NCBI GenBank assembly: GCA_027475525.1
Contig: JAMWFC010000037.1
Location: 5,419 to 69,418, forward strand
Direction of reading: 5' to 3'
Length of the DNA: 64,000 nt
Source of the DNA: Macrolepiota albuminosa
Lineage: Eukaryota > Basidiomycota > Agaricomycetes > Agaricales > Agaricaceae
The translations under genes and the position numbers were made by a program. The notes under the pieces are model-generated. The model did no database searches, was not told the DNA's origin, and was given only the letters and a program-made list of their open reading frames with translations. Position 1 is the stretch's first letter; each line of letters starts with the position of its first letter. This document shows positions 1 to 12,177 of this stretch, in pieces.

Positions 1-2597
1 CCCATACCTGCAGTTTCCACTGACGGCAGGCAGAATGCCCACGACCTACGGGGAGACCCAGCAGACACCCAGGACGCATCAGCGTCCAATGCAGGTCAGG
101 CAAGACCCAAGGCTCGAGACCGAGGTCAGAGCACTGACCTGGCTGGGAATGAAAGCGAGGCCCGGAGAGCTGAAAGCTCACAGCAGGACAGTCAGCAACG
201 TCTCCAGGACAAGCTGCCAGGGGGATTAACTCCCCCAGTTACGCAGTTGCCAGGAGGACTGCGACGGTCTAGCCGATTAGCTTCAAAAAGGCCCCCTGAG
301 GACAGCCGACAGTCAACAGGCGCCTATGGCGCCCCAGGAGACACCGAGTCATCAGTACGGACTGGGAGAGCTCTCCCTCCGAGCTGGAGTAGTGAGACCA
401 GGCAGTCCACCGTGGGCTCAATGCCTTCTAAAATAGTGGAAGCCCGCATAGAAGAGGTACCAGAGGAGGCTGCAAGGCCTGAAGTATCCCGCGCAGAAAA
501 CCGATTCCCGTGCACACCAGCAGTAGAGGAAGCTCTGGAGGTTGTAGAGCTTGCAGAGGAGGTGATGGAGTCATCAAGTGACGACAACGCCGGAGCAGAG
601 GAGCAGCGGCTGAAAACCGCGTACACCATGCGCTTGCAGGTGTTCTGGGACTTGCACCCAGAGGTGATGAAATACACCACCCAAGCGCGACTTGAGCGCT
701 ACGCATTAGCACATATAGTCGCACTTAGGCAACAAGGGCACAAAGTGCCCAATGTATTCAGTACAAAATATACTGATTTGATAGTGAGAGTGCTCACTAT
801 GGAGCTGCAAATGTATGTGCAGCGGAAGGCCACACGGCAATTGGGGGCCTCAACCCCCTGGTGAGAGTGCTCACTATGGAGCTGCAAATGTATGTGCAGC
901 GGAAGGCCACACGGCAATTGGGGGCCTCAACCCCCTGGAGCCACACGTCCAAGGAATGCTCGGCACGGTGCAATCAAGACGTCGGAATCGAGCTAGTGGA
1001 GGCACTCGCATGGGTGCAGGAAGTGCCCGAAGCAAGACCAGTGAGTACTTTCTATACTCCAGCAGGACAAGGGTGGCATGAGGAGCCCCCACACATGCGT
1101 AACCAAGACCGTAGGACAGATATGTCAGGTCTGGATGGGCACGATAGTACCGTGCTCAAGGTGGAGAGCGAGGCATCTGTGATGCCGCACGTGCCCATGG
1201 CAGAAATGTTGAGCGACAGAGTCACGTATCAACATATGCACAATGGCGACCTCAGGACTAAGGGACAGTCCCTTATTGACAATCAGGGCATCGTATTTGA
1301 GGGCACTAAGCCCATTGACAAGATGTGTCGTCAATTCATCACGCAGGGTCAGGAGAATCAAGCTTCTCCAGTTCCAGGACGGCGCAACAATCATGATCGA
1401 GGAGACTTCCTCGATCGAGATGGCGCCACGAGACGTGATGCCCCTGGTAATGGCTGGGATGATGGCCCTAGGTCGACTCCTTGAGACAAGGGCAATTATG
1501 CCCACAGTCGAGGAGGCTTGGGACGTCCTCCGTAAGGTGGACGAGGGAAGTCACTTCCCCATGCCGCTGATTTGGCGACTAGATCCCCGGGTCAGCGGGA
1601 GGCCATTCAAATGCATTGTGAAGCCATGCACGATCGCCTGCATCGAGTAGTCAATAATGCCCTGGGTGTAACCTTATGGTTACCAGACGGAGTGAAGCTG
1701 CGTAAAGCAGACAGTAGGCATATTTGCGCCTATACAGGCGCGTCCAAGTTCAGCAACCTGGAAGATTGGGCGATGGATGTATGCACCCATCTCGCCATGT
1801 GCTTATATGGAGGTGACTGTATGGAACGAGAACAAATCTTCATTCTTCCTGAGTTCTTGGCCGGAGAGGCCATGGGGTGGTTTTGACAGGCAGTACTGCA
1901 CGTCAACCATGTCCAATATGACTGGACGTTCAAAAAAGTCCTTACAGGACTGTACAATCGATTCGTGCACCCCTCAACACTACAGGATGCGAGGTGGGAT
2001 TTCCAGTCCACCAAGTACACCGAGAAGCTGGGAGTGCAAGAGTTCTATGATACCCTTAACGACCATGCCCAGAATATGGCAGTATACCTGGACGGGTATA
2101 TAATGCTCGAAACATTCTTGGATGGCATTCCAGTGGACATGTGCCGCTATTTGATACGTGAGGACGGACTGTCTCCAGAAGTCAACGATGTGGAAGAGTT
2201 TGTGGCATATGCCATCAGGTATGAGCAGTCCCTGAAGATTGCTAACCACTACGAACATCAGAGTGGACACAAAGGGGGATCCAGGTGACTACCACCTGCT
2301 GGAACACCCTCACGGGGTCAGCATGTGGGGACCTTCCTGGCCAAAAAGACTGATTTGGACCATGACTACAACACGTGGTTTGTGGTATGCAGAACCCCTG
2401 CTGCGAACCAAGGACGGAGCTGCCCACGCCCAGAGCAGGCGCCAGATGGAGAACATCCTAAACCAAGGCTGGACTTCAAGCCGGCCAACCCACCAGGTCA
2501 GATGGGGACTTGTTTCGCGTGTGGCCAACTAGGCCACTACGCTACCAACTGCCCTGCAAAGCTGGGAGCCCCGAGGAAGGGGTATACACCCCGTGCC
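1..2597 (+). pseudogene. gag: Element 1 gag (nucleocapsid), broken by stops and a 77-bp duplication
   Basis: The frame is open from the first base of the window, so the start lies upstream. It runs to 2597, where solo LTR A interrupts it. The 77-bp duplication at 784-937 shifts the frame; counting one copy only joins the frame that is open from base 1 to the frame open from 861. In-frame stops at 1482, 1533, 1884 and 2286 (TGA, TAA, TGA, TGA) all fit C-to-T changes of CGA or CAA. A CCHC zinc knuckle (CX2CX4HX4C, containing CGQLGHYATNC) lies near 2518-2560. Upstream is an acidic, Ser/Arg-rich N-terminal part and a helical capsid-like part with LDGIPVDMCRYL. The function is virion-like particle assembly and RNA binding by family knowledge. 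Not functional as it stands. Confidence 0.85.
784..937. repeat. 77-bp tandem duplication #1
   Basis: Two copies with a period of exactly 77 bp (784-860 and 861-937), identical, inside element 1 gag. It shifts the gag frame. Probably an assembly artefact (see findings). Confidence 0.95.
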
Positions 2598-3095
2598 TGT
2601 CAGGGGACTCCTCATTCTTCCTTTTCTCACTCCTTATCTCTTCACTCTCCTCCCATTCATTCTCTTATTTCTTCTGACATTATTTCATTTCACTGTTTCT
2701 ATTCTTTTAACACTATCTGTTAGTACTACTCTCAGCCCTTGAGATGCTCTGGTTCTTTAGCCACCATTCAGACAAGTGTGGGCCCACTCAGCACCGCTTC
2801 CAGACCGCTTATATAAGCCAGAGTTTGCCAGAGTTTGCCCCTTATTTGTACAAGTGTTTGTGTAGGCAATTTTCGAGTTTTTAAGGTTTTGTTGTACTAT
2901 ACAGTTGTTTCCTATGCTTCAGAGGCCCCAGAAGCATCCAACCTGGCATAGGGAATCCCTAGACTTGTTCTCTTTGGATCTCCCTCTGCCAGGTGAGTAG
3001 CTACCTTGATATTGTCAGTATATATTCTAATACACTTTGGATCTCCCTCTGCCAGCTGTGTGACTAAGCCACAGCCTCTAGAGGTCGCCCTTACA
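2598..3095 (+). mobile_element. Solo LTR A, copy 1 (TSD GTGCC)
   Basis: 498 bp, starts TGTCAGGGG and ends CCCTTACA, so it has the TG...CA ends of an LTR. It is flanked by a perfect 5-bp target duplication GTGCC (2593-2597 and 3096-3100). A second copy lies at 48240-48758. Both contain a TATATAAG box in the middle and a paired direct repeat of about 20 bp around TTTGGATCTCCCTCTGCCAG near the 3' end. No internal region is present, so it is a solo LTR left by LTR-LTR recombination. Removing it and one GTGCC puts gag and the protease frame in one phase. Confidence 0.93.
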
Positions 3096-3127
3096 GTGCC
3101 CACCTTTGAGCTGCACATACTGCAGCC

Positions 3128-4079
3128 ATGAGTGGGAGTGACGGAGACGTATCTGCTGAGTCTGAGGCAGAGCACCCCACAAACGACCAGGAGCCCCCAG
3201 AGGAGGCATCAGGCACCGAGCCCAAGAGTGTGGTCATGGAGGGGGAGAAGTATGTCACAGTCGACGTATATGACAACGTCTATGACAATGAGTACTACAG
3301 TCGCAACAGCGACTCCGAGTGCCTAGCGGCAATGATGGATTGGCCGTCTACAAATGATTCCAAAAAGAATAACGTGGTTCGGATGAAGAAGGTGACTCTT
3401 CGTCGTGCAGAAGGCACTTTGCAGCGCCCTACATTGAAACGGGCAGACAAGGAGTGCCTGGTCTCATATGTGGATGTAGATGGCCACAAGGCATGGACCT
3501 TATGGGACTCTGGGAGTACTACGTCGGGCATAACACCCCAGTTTGCCCATGTGTATGGAATATCCATGCAGGAGTTGGATATGCCATTGGTGTTACAGCT
3601 GGGCACTGTAGGGAGCCGAGCCATGGTGCAGTATGGGACAAATGTGACTGTCCAAATGCCGGGCTCACGTAGCTGGGAATACATGGATGTAGCAAACTTC
3701 GATCGCTACGATATGATACTGGGAACGCCATTCATGCGGCGTAACAAAGTCATATTAGACTTTGACCACTGTCAGGTACTAGTGAATGGGAAAGTGATCC
3801 CAGCTGAACGAGCTACAGCAGACAACACTGATAATCGTCTGCAATATCACCGCACTACGGAGAAACGCAAGGAGTCTCCATGACTTGGCCGGCGCAGAGT
3901 GCTGGCAGTGGAGGATGTGGAGGAGGAAGTGCAGGCTATGCCTGGACTGAGCGCAGACCACAACGTGGTGATAATAAGCAAGGAGGAGTATCAAGCCTCC
4001 AAGAGGAGCGACGAGCAAATAATCGCTCCTGATATTCAAGGCGCAAAGCCTCCAGACAAGCGCCATCAAAAGGCGGGAC
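3128..4079 (+). pseudogene. pro: Element 1 protease (retropepsin) region
   Basis: ATG at 3128, in the same phase as gag after removal of solo LTR A, from which it is separated by one TGA at 3107. The acidic N-terminus is followed by an aspartic protease domain with the catalytic motif LWDSGSTTSG (about residues 124-133) and the C-terminal YDMILGTPF motif typical of Gypsy retropepsins. A TGA at 3881 interrupts the frame after ESP and the same frame continues to 4079, where solo LTR B is inserted. Both stops fit CGA-to-TGA. In an active element this protease would cleave Gag-Pol. Confidence 0.87.
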
Positions 4080-4925
4080 TGTCACAACCCCTCCCCCCCG
4101 GAGCCCCGCCTGGGAACCTCTCCCGTCAATCCCACAGCGCGCCCCGCCCCCACAGCTGCCGACGCCGCCATCACACGCATCAATGACCGCCATCAGCTGT
4201 CAACGATCACCATCAGCCAGCCCCCCCGGGACCCCTGCATCACGGACCCCGGGATCAACCGCCACCAACGATCGGATCACGTGGCTTGCATCCGGCCATC
4301 ACGCATCACGCCCCACGCATCACGACTCCCTCCGTGCCAATTGATCGCGCGTCCCCACACACGCGATTCCAGTATACAGTCCCTGACCGCTACTCAATGA
4401 CCCCTGGAACTCATCCCAGACACCCCAGAATCCCGAGACACGATCCGTAGTACTTATAGTGTAGTTCTCCACTGTATTCGCTAGTCTTGATATTACTTTG
4501 GTTATTGCGTGCCCTTTTGCTTGACTGGTACGCCTTGATTGGTACGCTTCGACTGGCATAGTCTTGATATTACTTTGGTTATTGCGTGCCCTTTTGCTTG
4601 ACTGGTACGCCTTGATTGGTACGCTTCGACTGGCATGCCTAAGTATTCGCGTGCTCTAAGTTTTGGTACGCACTTCGTGACTCTTGATTTACTAACCTGG
4701 TCTCGTCTTAGAACCTCCGGTTCACGGCTCGACCCCCTCTAACCTCAGTTACCTCCAACCCAAAACCCCCGGACTCTAGTCCCCTATCCCGGGATTACCC
4801 CTGTCCTTGTCTTGAACCCCGGAGTCCTAGCCCCGGAGTTCCAGACACCCGAGTATTCGTAGGTCAAGTCCGCATTGTAAGGGCGTTGCTTTCCCGGAAA
4901 GCCCCTGACTCAGCGGAACCTGACA
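4080..4925 (+). mobile_element. Solo LTR B (TSD GGGAC)
   Basis: Starts TGTCACAACCCC and ends AACCTGACA, with terminal inverted repeat TGTCA/TGACA. It is flanked by the perfect 5-bp target duplication GGGAC (4075-4079 and 4926-4930). It is 846 bp as printed, 769 bp without the 77-bp duplication at 4482-4636. The first part is C-rich. The element 1 pol frame resumes in phase directly after it (Gly-Gln-Trp-Glu at the join). No internal region is present. Confidence 0.92.
4482..4636. repeat. 77-bp tandem duplication #2
   Basis: Period exactly 77 bp (4482 and 4559), identical copies, inside solo LTR B. Confidence 0.95.
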
Positions 4926-5269
4926 GGGACAATGGGAGGACTCAGTGGATGTATGTCCACCTATGTCCTCACGAGTCAAGTTGGATGACTTGAGAGACAG
5001 CATCTGAGAGGCGGAAGCCTCAGGAGAGGGGGACACACAGTCCCTATGGGAACAACCAGCACCCCTGCCGGAGTACGACTGGGCATACGACCCCTGAATG
5101 CCGCAAGAGTGGAACAAGCTGGTGGCAGCCACGTGTGTGCAAAACGTGCACCAGAGACAGATGACCGTCAAATCAGTGTATCGCCAGCCAGCCTTGGATG
5201 AGGTGTCCATAGCGTACTCACTTGTACGTGAGGGGAAAAGCCTTGTGGCTTATAAGGCAGCGGCAGCGG
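4926..5269 (+). pseudogene. Element 1 pol linker between protease and reverse transcriptase
   Basis: This stretch continues the protease frame after solo LTR B and ends where element 2 begins. It has TGA stops at 5005 and 5095, both in the pol frame and both compatible with CGA ancestors. The conceptual protein is acidic and then basic, with VREGKSLVAYKAAAA just before the element 2 junction. It corresponds to the variable linker upstream of reverse transcriptase in Gypsy pol; no catalytic motif is present in this piece. Confidence 0.7.
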
Positions 5270-6312
5270 TGATAGGCTTCTACTCGGACTGAGCGCATCA
5301 AGGGACATTATAGGCCGACCAACACTTGACACACTAAAGGCTCTAGCGACCAGCCTTGGGTACAGAGCAGCCCTAGCGCAGGCGCTCTATGGCAAGACTT
5401 GTCCATTCATCTCAATCACCAGTATCAGCCCCTCAGCGCACTCCACTCAGTTACTTTGAAGACCAAGAAGACTCAGGACTCATAGCGCTAGCATAACGGC
5501 GGGAGGGGACTCTGACCAAACCCCGATCAGTACTGGAAGGAGTTAGCAATTGGCGCTGTCAATCACCGAGGCACCTCAATCAGAAGTCTAAAAGAATCAA
5601 TGACGACGAGACAGGATACACGCAGACCCGACATTTAAATCTATCAAAAGATGGTACAATGTTTAGCGCCAGAATTAGCGCTCACGGCGTCTGTCGAGGA
5701 TTCCCCGACCATACCCCGGGATGGCATGGCCAATTTAATTACATCAAAAAGTGAGCAAACTCGTACCACTTCTAAGTAGTTTTAGAGTCGCCGTTGGTCG
5801 CCGTCACCCATGTGCTGCAGGTCGCCGTTGACAGGTGGCCGTTAGCTACAGTCACGAAGGGAGGCGCTAAGCGGTAGCGCCGTCAATGGACTTATTTTGG
5901 AAATAATGTAGCGCATAGTATAAAAACTAGCTACTTGCCATGTATATACCAACGAATCGTAACCTCTTGAGCACCCAGTTACACTTAGCGTTCAAATCGC
6001 GCTAGCGTTGCCTGACTTTGCCACCAAGTTCGGCGCTAGCTTCGTCTATCTCGTCTTCGTCGTTTATGGTGCCACCTACGGGCACACTACGCTGCGCTAT
6101 TTGTTTCTTTCTCTATAACTTCTCCTAAACTACGACGCTTACCACTTGCTAGGTAGCATCCGAGGCGCTATCGTCTAGCGCATCGCCCTACCACCTCCGC
6201 TCGAGCACACCAGGACCCTGCCGGGACTCCTCACAAACCCGTACGCCAGGCGCTGGAGACGGCATTGTACTGCGTATACGTCCAGCGCACCCAACCACAG
6301 TTGGCGTCATCA
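5270..6312 (+). repeat. Element 2 5' LTR
   Basis: 1043 bp, starts TGATAGGC and ends GGCGTCATCA. It matches 18205-19323 with about a dozen single-base differences, several of them C/T. A TATA-like TAGTATAAAAAC lies near 5916. Confidence 0.94.
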
Positions 6313-6315
6313 TTT

Positions 6316-6327
6316 TGGAGCCCACCG
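6316..6327 (+). promoter_or_regulatory. Element 2 primer binding site
   Basis: TGGAGCCCACCG, four bases after the LTR end, in the position where the 3' end of a primer tRNA pairs. The same 12-mer sits next to the right LTR of element 3. I do not assign the tRNA. Confidence 0.7.
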
Positions 6328-6478
6328 CGAGGGGTTCTATTGAGGCAGAATTCCGCCGGAAACTCGAGCCCAGCGACAGCGCCGCCTCCTATTGGAGAGC
6401 GCGTTTGAGCAAACCTTAACTGAGTCACCACACTTACCAGGCGCGCTACCGAGGCAGACTTTAGATCAGGAGCTTGAA

Positions 6479-6638
6479 GCCGCTCCAGATAGCTTGGCTG
6501 AAAGCTTCTTCCCATTTTCCCGACTGTTCGAATACTTAGCAGGTGAAAACCATACGCCGCTCCAGATAGCTTGGCTGAAAGCTTCTTCCCATTTTCCCGG
6601 CCGTTCGAATACTTAGCAGGTGAAAACCATACGCCGCT
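6479..6638. repeat. 77-bp tandem duplication #3 (with two mismatches)
   Basis: Period 77 bp, matching run of 83 positions because both copies are bounded by GCCGCT, with two A/G and T/C mismatches at 6523 and 6525 against 6600 and 6602. It is the only one of the set with such differences besides #5. Confidence 0.85.
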
Positions 6639-6759
6639 ACTCCTTGGAAGAGCTGTCTAGGTCATTATCGCCAGAACCTAGCGACTCAGAATTACCCGAG
6701 CCAGTACCGACTACAACCCGCCAAGCGAAACTACCACTAACACTACTATTCCCACCACG

Positions 6760-9139
6760 ATGTCGACGCCAGCTAGTATGGAGCAGGCAAACACACCGCG
6801 TATGCCGCCAAGAAACCACTTCTCGTTGCCAAAATGGGACGAGACGAAACCTCGCGAGCTAACACAGTATTTCCGAGAATTGGAATATTTATTACGCGAC
6901 TGCCGAGTCACCGACAACACACAAATGAAAGAATACGCCGCCAGATACGTTTCCTACGATACCGCGGAATCCTGGACGGGACTGGATGAGTTTCAAGGAT
7001 TAACACGAGAGGCGGTGCCAAGGTCGTTTACCTACGAGGAATGGAAAAAGGCGATCATTAAACTGTACCCTGGCGCTGAGGAATCCACGCGCTATACCGT
7101 CCGTTTACCTACGAGGAATGGAAAAAGGCGATCATTAAACTGTACCCTGGCGCTGAGGAATCCACGCGCTATACCGTCTTGAAATCCAGAAACTGGTACA
7201 GGATACCTTCGCAACGGGCATTTATACACTAGGCACGCTATCTACTTATTATCGAGACTTCCAGCGAATTGCAAGATGGCTAGTACAGAATGGCAAACTC
7301 TACAGGAATGAGGAACGGCGCTTGTTTCAACAAGGCATTCCAACATCACTTTGGACTCGTATAGCTCGTCGCTTAGAAATTCTTAAGTCCGACCACCATC
7401 CTGAGGAACCCTACGATATAGAAGACGTCTTTGAAGCGGGTAAATGGATACTGAAAGGCACGGATACTGGCATCCCCTTCCAGCGACCTTCTAGCACTGA
7501 TAACGGAGGAAAGGCGCCACCTGTTGCGGCGCCCGCACCTAGCGCAACTAACAATCAGGGAGGTTTTGTCAAGAAGGAGGACCTGGAAAACGCAGTCAAC
7601 ACGGCTGTCGCAAACGTTATGAGCAAATTGGAAACGTTAATCTCGACTAGCCTTAATGCGCCACGAGGTAATATGCAATCCGGCCCTTGTCACTTCTGTG
7701 GTGAGGCAGGACATACGATGACTCGCGGACGCTGCGCTATCCTCGAACAATACCTGCGCCAAGGAAGAGCACGCCGAGGCGCCGACGGGAAAATAGTCCT
7801 ACCCTCCGGCGCTAACATCCCTCTATATCCTGAGCACCGAACCTTCCAGGGGCGAATTGATGAATGGCACCGACGTAACCCTGGGAACTTAGCGACGGGC
7901 AATCTCAATAGTACGGCCGCGGCGGAGGCAGAAACAACTCCACAACAGGCGCTAATCCATGAAGTACTCCAGCTTAACGCTGTTAGCGAGCGACCGACGT
8001 TGTCACGAGAGGAGAGGATCAAGACGTTGGAAAGGGAGCTAAAGTCGCTAAAGAATCAGGTTTTCGATGATGTCGAGATTAAAAAGAGCAAGCAACCGTT
8101 GAAAGACTATAGACCTTCAGGCGCTACGACCGATCCAGCACCTGCAAAGCCTTCGAATTCCAGTATCAACGATGACACACCTGATACGGCCAAAGCACCA
8201 GCTAGCACGGAACCGCCACTACACCCGTATTCAGGACTTGCCGGTAACTACGCTCCGCCTATCAATCGAAACTTTGGAGCGCCAGACAAGCCAGCAGGAG
8301 GCTACCGACCAACGGCACCAATCTACGACATAGAAAAATCTAAGCAAGTATTCGATCGTATTATGAAGAGTCAAGTCACGATGTCGGTAGGGGAGCTATG
8401 CAGTGTGGCGCCAGACGTCAGGAATCAGATGCGTACAGCGGTAACCCCTCGACGGAACGTAGCTAACAATGTAACGGCGGTGGACGAATGCGACGACGCG
8501 CTACCTGGATTCGCGTACATAACCGAGACGGTCGCATCGGAAATCAAAGAAGAGGCCGCGCCACCCAAAGAAGCTACGTCCATTGACCCGGTCGAAACTT
8601 ACCTTAAGTCGCTAAGATCTAGCGACGATCCCGCCGTCCTCACTGTAGCCCAAGACTCTCACGCGATTCGCTCGATTATGTTGACAGTTGATGGAAAAAG
8701 CGAGATAGAATCTATAGTGGACAGCGGATCACAGATTATTTCAATGGCTGCCGACGTCGCTAACGAGCTTGGCATCATTTACGACCCGACCATCATTCTT
8801 AATATGCAAAGCGCTAACGGCACTATTGATCGATCCTTGGGAATGGCTCGTAACGTGCCATGCGCTGTTGGCGATCTTACGTTTTACCTTCAAATACACA
8901 TTCTTAGATCGCCTGCGTACGACTTATTATTAGGGAGGCCCTTCAACGTCTTAGCCCGATCAGTAGTCAAGACGACGTCTGAAGACGAAACGACGCTAAC
9001 TATTAGCGACCCTAACTCGGGCGTCAGAAGAACGGTACCAACATTTCCACGGGGGAAATTCCAGAAACCGGGACCGAGAAAGCGACCTTATGTTAGCGAC
9101 GACCCTTGCGAGTGTTTTCCGGCGCCATCGAGGAGATGA
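6760..9139 (+). CDS. gag-pro: Element 2 gag-protease polyprotein
   Basis: ATG at 6760; a second ATG seven codons later (MEQANTPRMPPRNHF) matches the start of element 3 gag. Domains in order: capsid-like helical part (KWDETKPRELTQYFRELEYL, YPGAEESTRY), a CCHC-like knuckle (CHFCGEAGHTMTRGRC, near 7689-7736), a linker rich in Pro and Ala, and an aspartic protease with SIVDSGSQIISM near 8713-8748 and the C-terminal YDLLLGRPF motif. The frame is intact once the 77-bp duplication at 7025-7178 is counted once. The 3' end overlaps the next frame by 34 bases, in the -1 phase. In an active element it would form particles and process Gag-Pol. Confidence 0.88.
7025..7178. repeat. 77-bp tandem duplication #4
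   Basis: Period exactly 77 bp (7025 and 7102), identical copies, run of 77. It splits element 2 gag into two apparent reading frames. Confidence 0.96.
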
Positions 9140-10758
9140 GTGATGAGGATCATGGAGATGAAGCGCTTATCTTGGACTATAACCATCGGACTGGGCAAGT
9201 AAACTTTATATCCTATACCCCTTTAGCCCATGAAATCTTGAATTCTTCTTCGTCGCTTACTAGTGACGCGTTATCCTACTTATACCTCACTGCGTCAGAT
9301 ATTACTGAAAACCTTTCAACAGACACTTATTTCGTTTCTACTCCCGACTCTAAAGAATCTTTGATATCAGGTTTCGCTAGAAACCATGACTCTATTTATA
9401 ATACGTTTGCTAACAATAGTACCCCTAAGCGCAAAGGGGTTCAGGTCAAGAAGAAATATAAACCCGTAGCGCTTAAAACGAAGCCGGTAGCGAGCGCCGT
9501 ACCCGAGGAATTTCGCATCGAAAGAAAAATAATAGGCGACCCTTTGGCTACCCTGCCAAAACTCGATCCGAATCCACCACCCTTTGAACCAACAGGACGA
9601 TTTACAGAAGAACGAAAGGCGCTATTTCTTAGCGCCCACGATACCGGCTTCCTCTCGACGGAGGAGATGAACGTACTAGTCGACATCATGCAAAAACAGA
9701 ATGAGGCTTTTGCATGGGAGGACTCAGAACGCGGTAAACTTAGAACTGACTTCTTTCCACCAGTGGTCATCCCAACCATACCTCGGGCATCGAAGCCGAA
9801 GTCTGCCAAATTATTCGCTCCAAGATAGCGGCAGGTGTATACGAGCCTTCTAATTCGGCCTACCGCTCGAGGTGGTTCTGCGTACTAAAGAAAAACGGGA
9901 AGCTACGTATAGTTCACAGCCTAGAACCGCTAAACAAAGTCACCATTCGTCATTCAGGGGTACCGCCATTTCCCGATCACGTCGCTGAATCTTTCGCGGG
10001 ACGAATATGTGGCGCTACCCTGGATTTGTACGTAGGCTACGACGAGCGCTTAATCCATCCTTCCTCTCGCGACTTGACGACATTTCAAACACCGTTTGGG
10101 GCGCTACGACTAGTCACACTTCCTATGGGATGGACAAACTCGGTACCGATATTTCACGACGATATTACGTTTATCCTACAGCCTGAAATACCCCACCATG
10201 TGCTCAGTTTCATAGACGACGTAGGAGTTAAAGGCCCGAAGGATTGGCGATTGGTGGATGGCAAGCCCGAAGTTCACCCGGAAAATCCTAATATTCGCAT
10301 GGCGCTATGGGAATTCTTTCAACTGGTTAACCGAGTACTTCAGCGCATGAAGTATTGTGGCGGGACGTTTTCAGGGCACAAGCTCGTTCTTTGCGCACCG
10401 CAGTTTAAAATTTTGGGGCACGTTTGCACGCCAGAAGGCAGGATTCCAGAAAAGAGCCGATTAGCGCTGTTGGAGAAATGGGGGGTCTGTCATAACCTCT
10501 CGGAAGTTCGCGCGTTCTTGGGCACTGTAGGGGTGCTGCGCATGTTCATACACCATTTTTCTCATCGCGCAAACGCCCTTAATCGCCTAACCCGTTCAGG
10601 GGTCCCCTTCGAATTCGGACCCGATCAAATCAATGCCCAGAAGGACTTAGTAAAGGCGCTACAGGAAGCGCAACCATTGGTACCCATTGACTATACTACC
10701 GCCGATCCCGTTATACTTGCTGTTGACACATCATATATCGCCGTTGGCTTCTTCTTAT

Positions 10759-10912
10759 GCCAGTGTGATAGCGCGAACCGGAAAATCAGGCGCTACAATC
10801 GTTTCGGATCGATTACCCTTAACGACCGAGAATCGGCCAGTGTGATAGCGCGAACCGGAAAATCAGGCGCTACAATCGTTTCGGATCGATTACCCTTAAC
10901 GACCAAGAATCG
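10759..10912. repeat. 77-bp tandem duplication #5
   Basis: Period exactly 77 bp (10759 and 10836), one mismatch (G at 10828, A at 10905). It interrupts the RNase H frame of element 2. Confidence 0.94.
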
Positions 10913-12022
10913 CGCTACAGTCAGCCCAAGCTAGAGTTATATGGCTTGTTTCGATCGTTTCAGGCGCTGCGCATGTACCTCATTGGGGTACGAAATCTCA
11001 TTGTCGAGGTCGACGCACGATACATCAAAGGAATGCTTCAGAACCCTGATATTCAACCGTCGGCCAGTATGAACCGCTGGGTAGTAGCGATATTAATGTT
11101 TCACTTCGAGTTAGTACACGTCAGAAGTGCATTCCATGGGCCGGACGGATTATCTAGGCGACCCAGACAACCGGAAGATGAAGCGCTAGACGATAGCGAC
11201 AACGATGTATTTGACGATTGGATCGATCGATTGCATGGTTTCATGCACATCATTCAGCTGCCTATTCCGGCGCTTCGCGAAGACCAACCAGTTTCAAATT
11301 GGCTTCACCCTATTGTTCCGTACCAGCCCCGACCATATCAGGCGTCATCAACTTTTTACACGGCCAGTATCTATAACGTCGCTAAGCCATCTAACGATCT
11401 AAAGATAGTCGAGGAACCAAGACCCTTGAGAGAAGACAGTCAGAACCTGCCATATTCGGCGGTACCTCGAAGCGCCAAAGCTAAGTCAGAAGATCAGCGG
11501 GTGGACCAGGTTAGGAAGTGGCTACAGGATTTGCGACGACCATCAGACCTTACGGATACGGAATACGCCACCTTCATTCGATACGCGACGACCTTCTTTA
11601 TAGTGGAAAACCGACTTTGGCGACGAAATAGAGATGGCGCCCACAAGCTAGTAATTAAACCGGACAATCGAATTAGAATTCTACGCGCTATGCACGATGA
11701 CTTGGGACACCGTGGACTCTACGCAACAAGAGCGAACCTTTTGGAGCGCTTCTGGTGGCCTCAAGTTAGCGCCGATATTGCGTGGTATATTCGCACTTGT
11801 CATCTCTGTCAAATCCAGCAGACACGTCAGGTTCTTATTCCCCCAACAGTAGCGACTCCAGCGCCGCTATTTGGAAAAATATATATCGACACCATGCACA
11901 TGCCCAAGTCAGGGCGCTACAAGTATATCATTCAAGGAAGGTGTTCCTTGGTACATTGGCCGGAGTTCCGTATGCTCCAACGAGAAAATACAGACGCTAT
12001 AGCTAAGTGGCTCTTTGAGGAC

Positions 12023-12177
12023 GTTATCTGCAGATGGGGAGCCCTTCACGAGATCGTCACAGACAATGGAGCGCCAATAGTTAAGGCGCTCACTTATCTG
12101 TTATCTGCAGATGGGGAGCCCTTCACGAGATCGTCACAGACAATGGAGCGCCAATAGTTAAGGCGCTCACTTATCTG
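12023..12177. repeat. 77-bp tandem duplication #6
   Basis: Period exactly 77 bp (12023 and 12100), identical. It interrupts the integrase frame of element 2. Confidence 0.95.

Larger units (their letters stand above)
6313..6759 (+). other. Element 2 leader between 5' LTR and gag ATG
   Basis: Untranslated leader of about 450 bp containing the primer binding site and duplication #3 (6479-6638). I see no coding signal; short open frames here have no counterpart in element 3. Confidence 0.6.
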
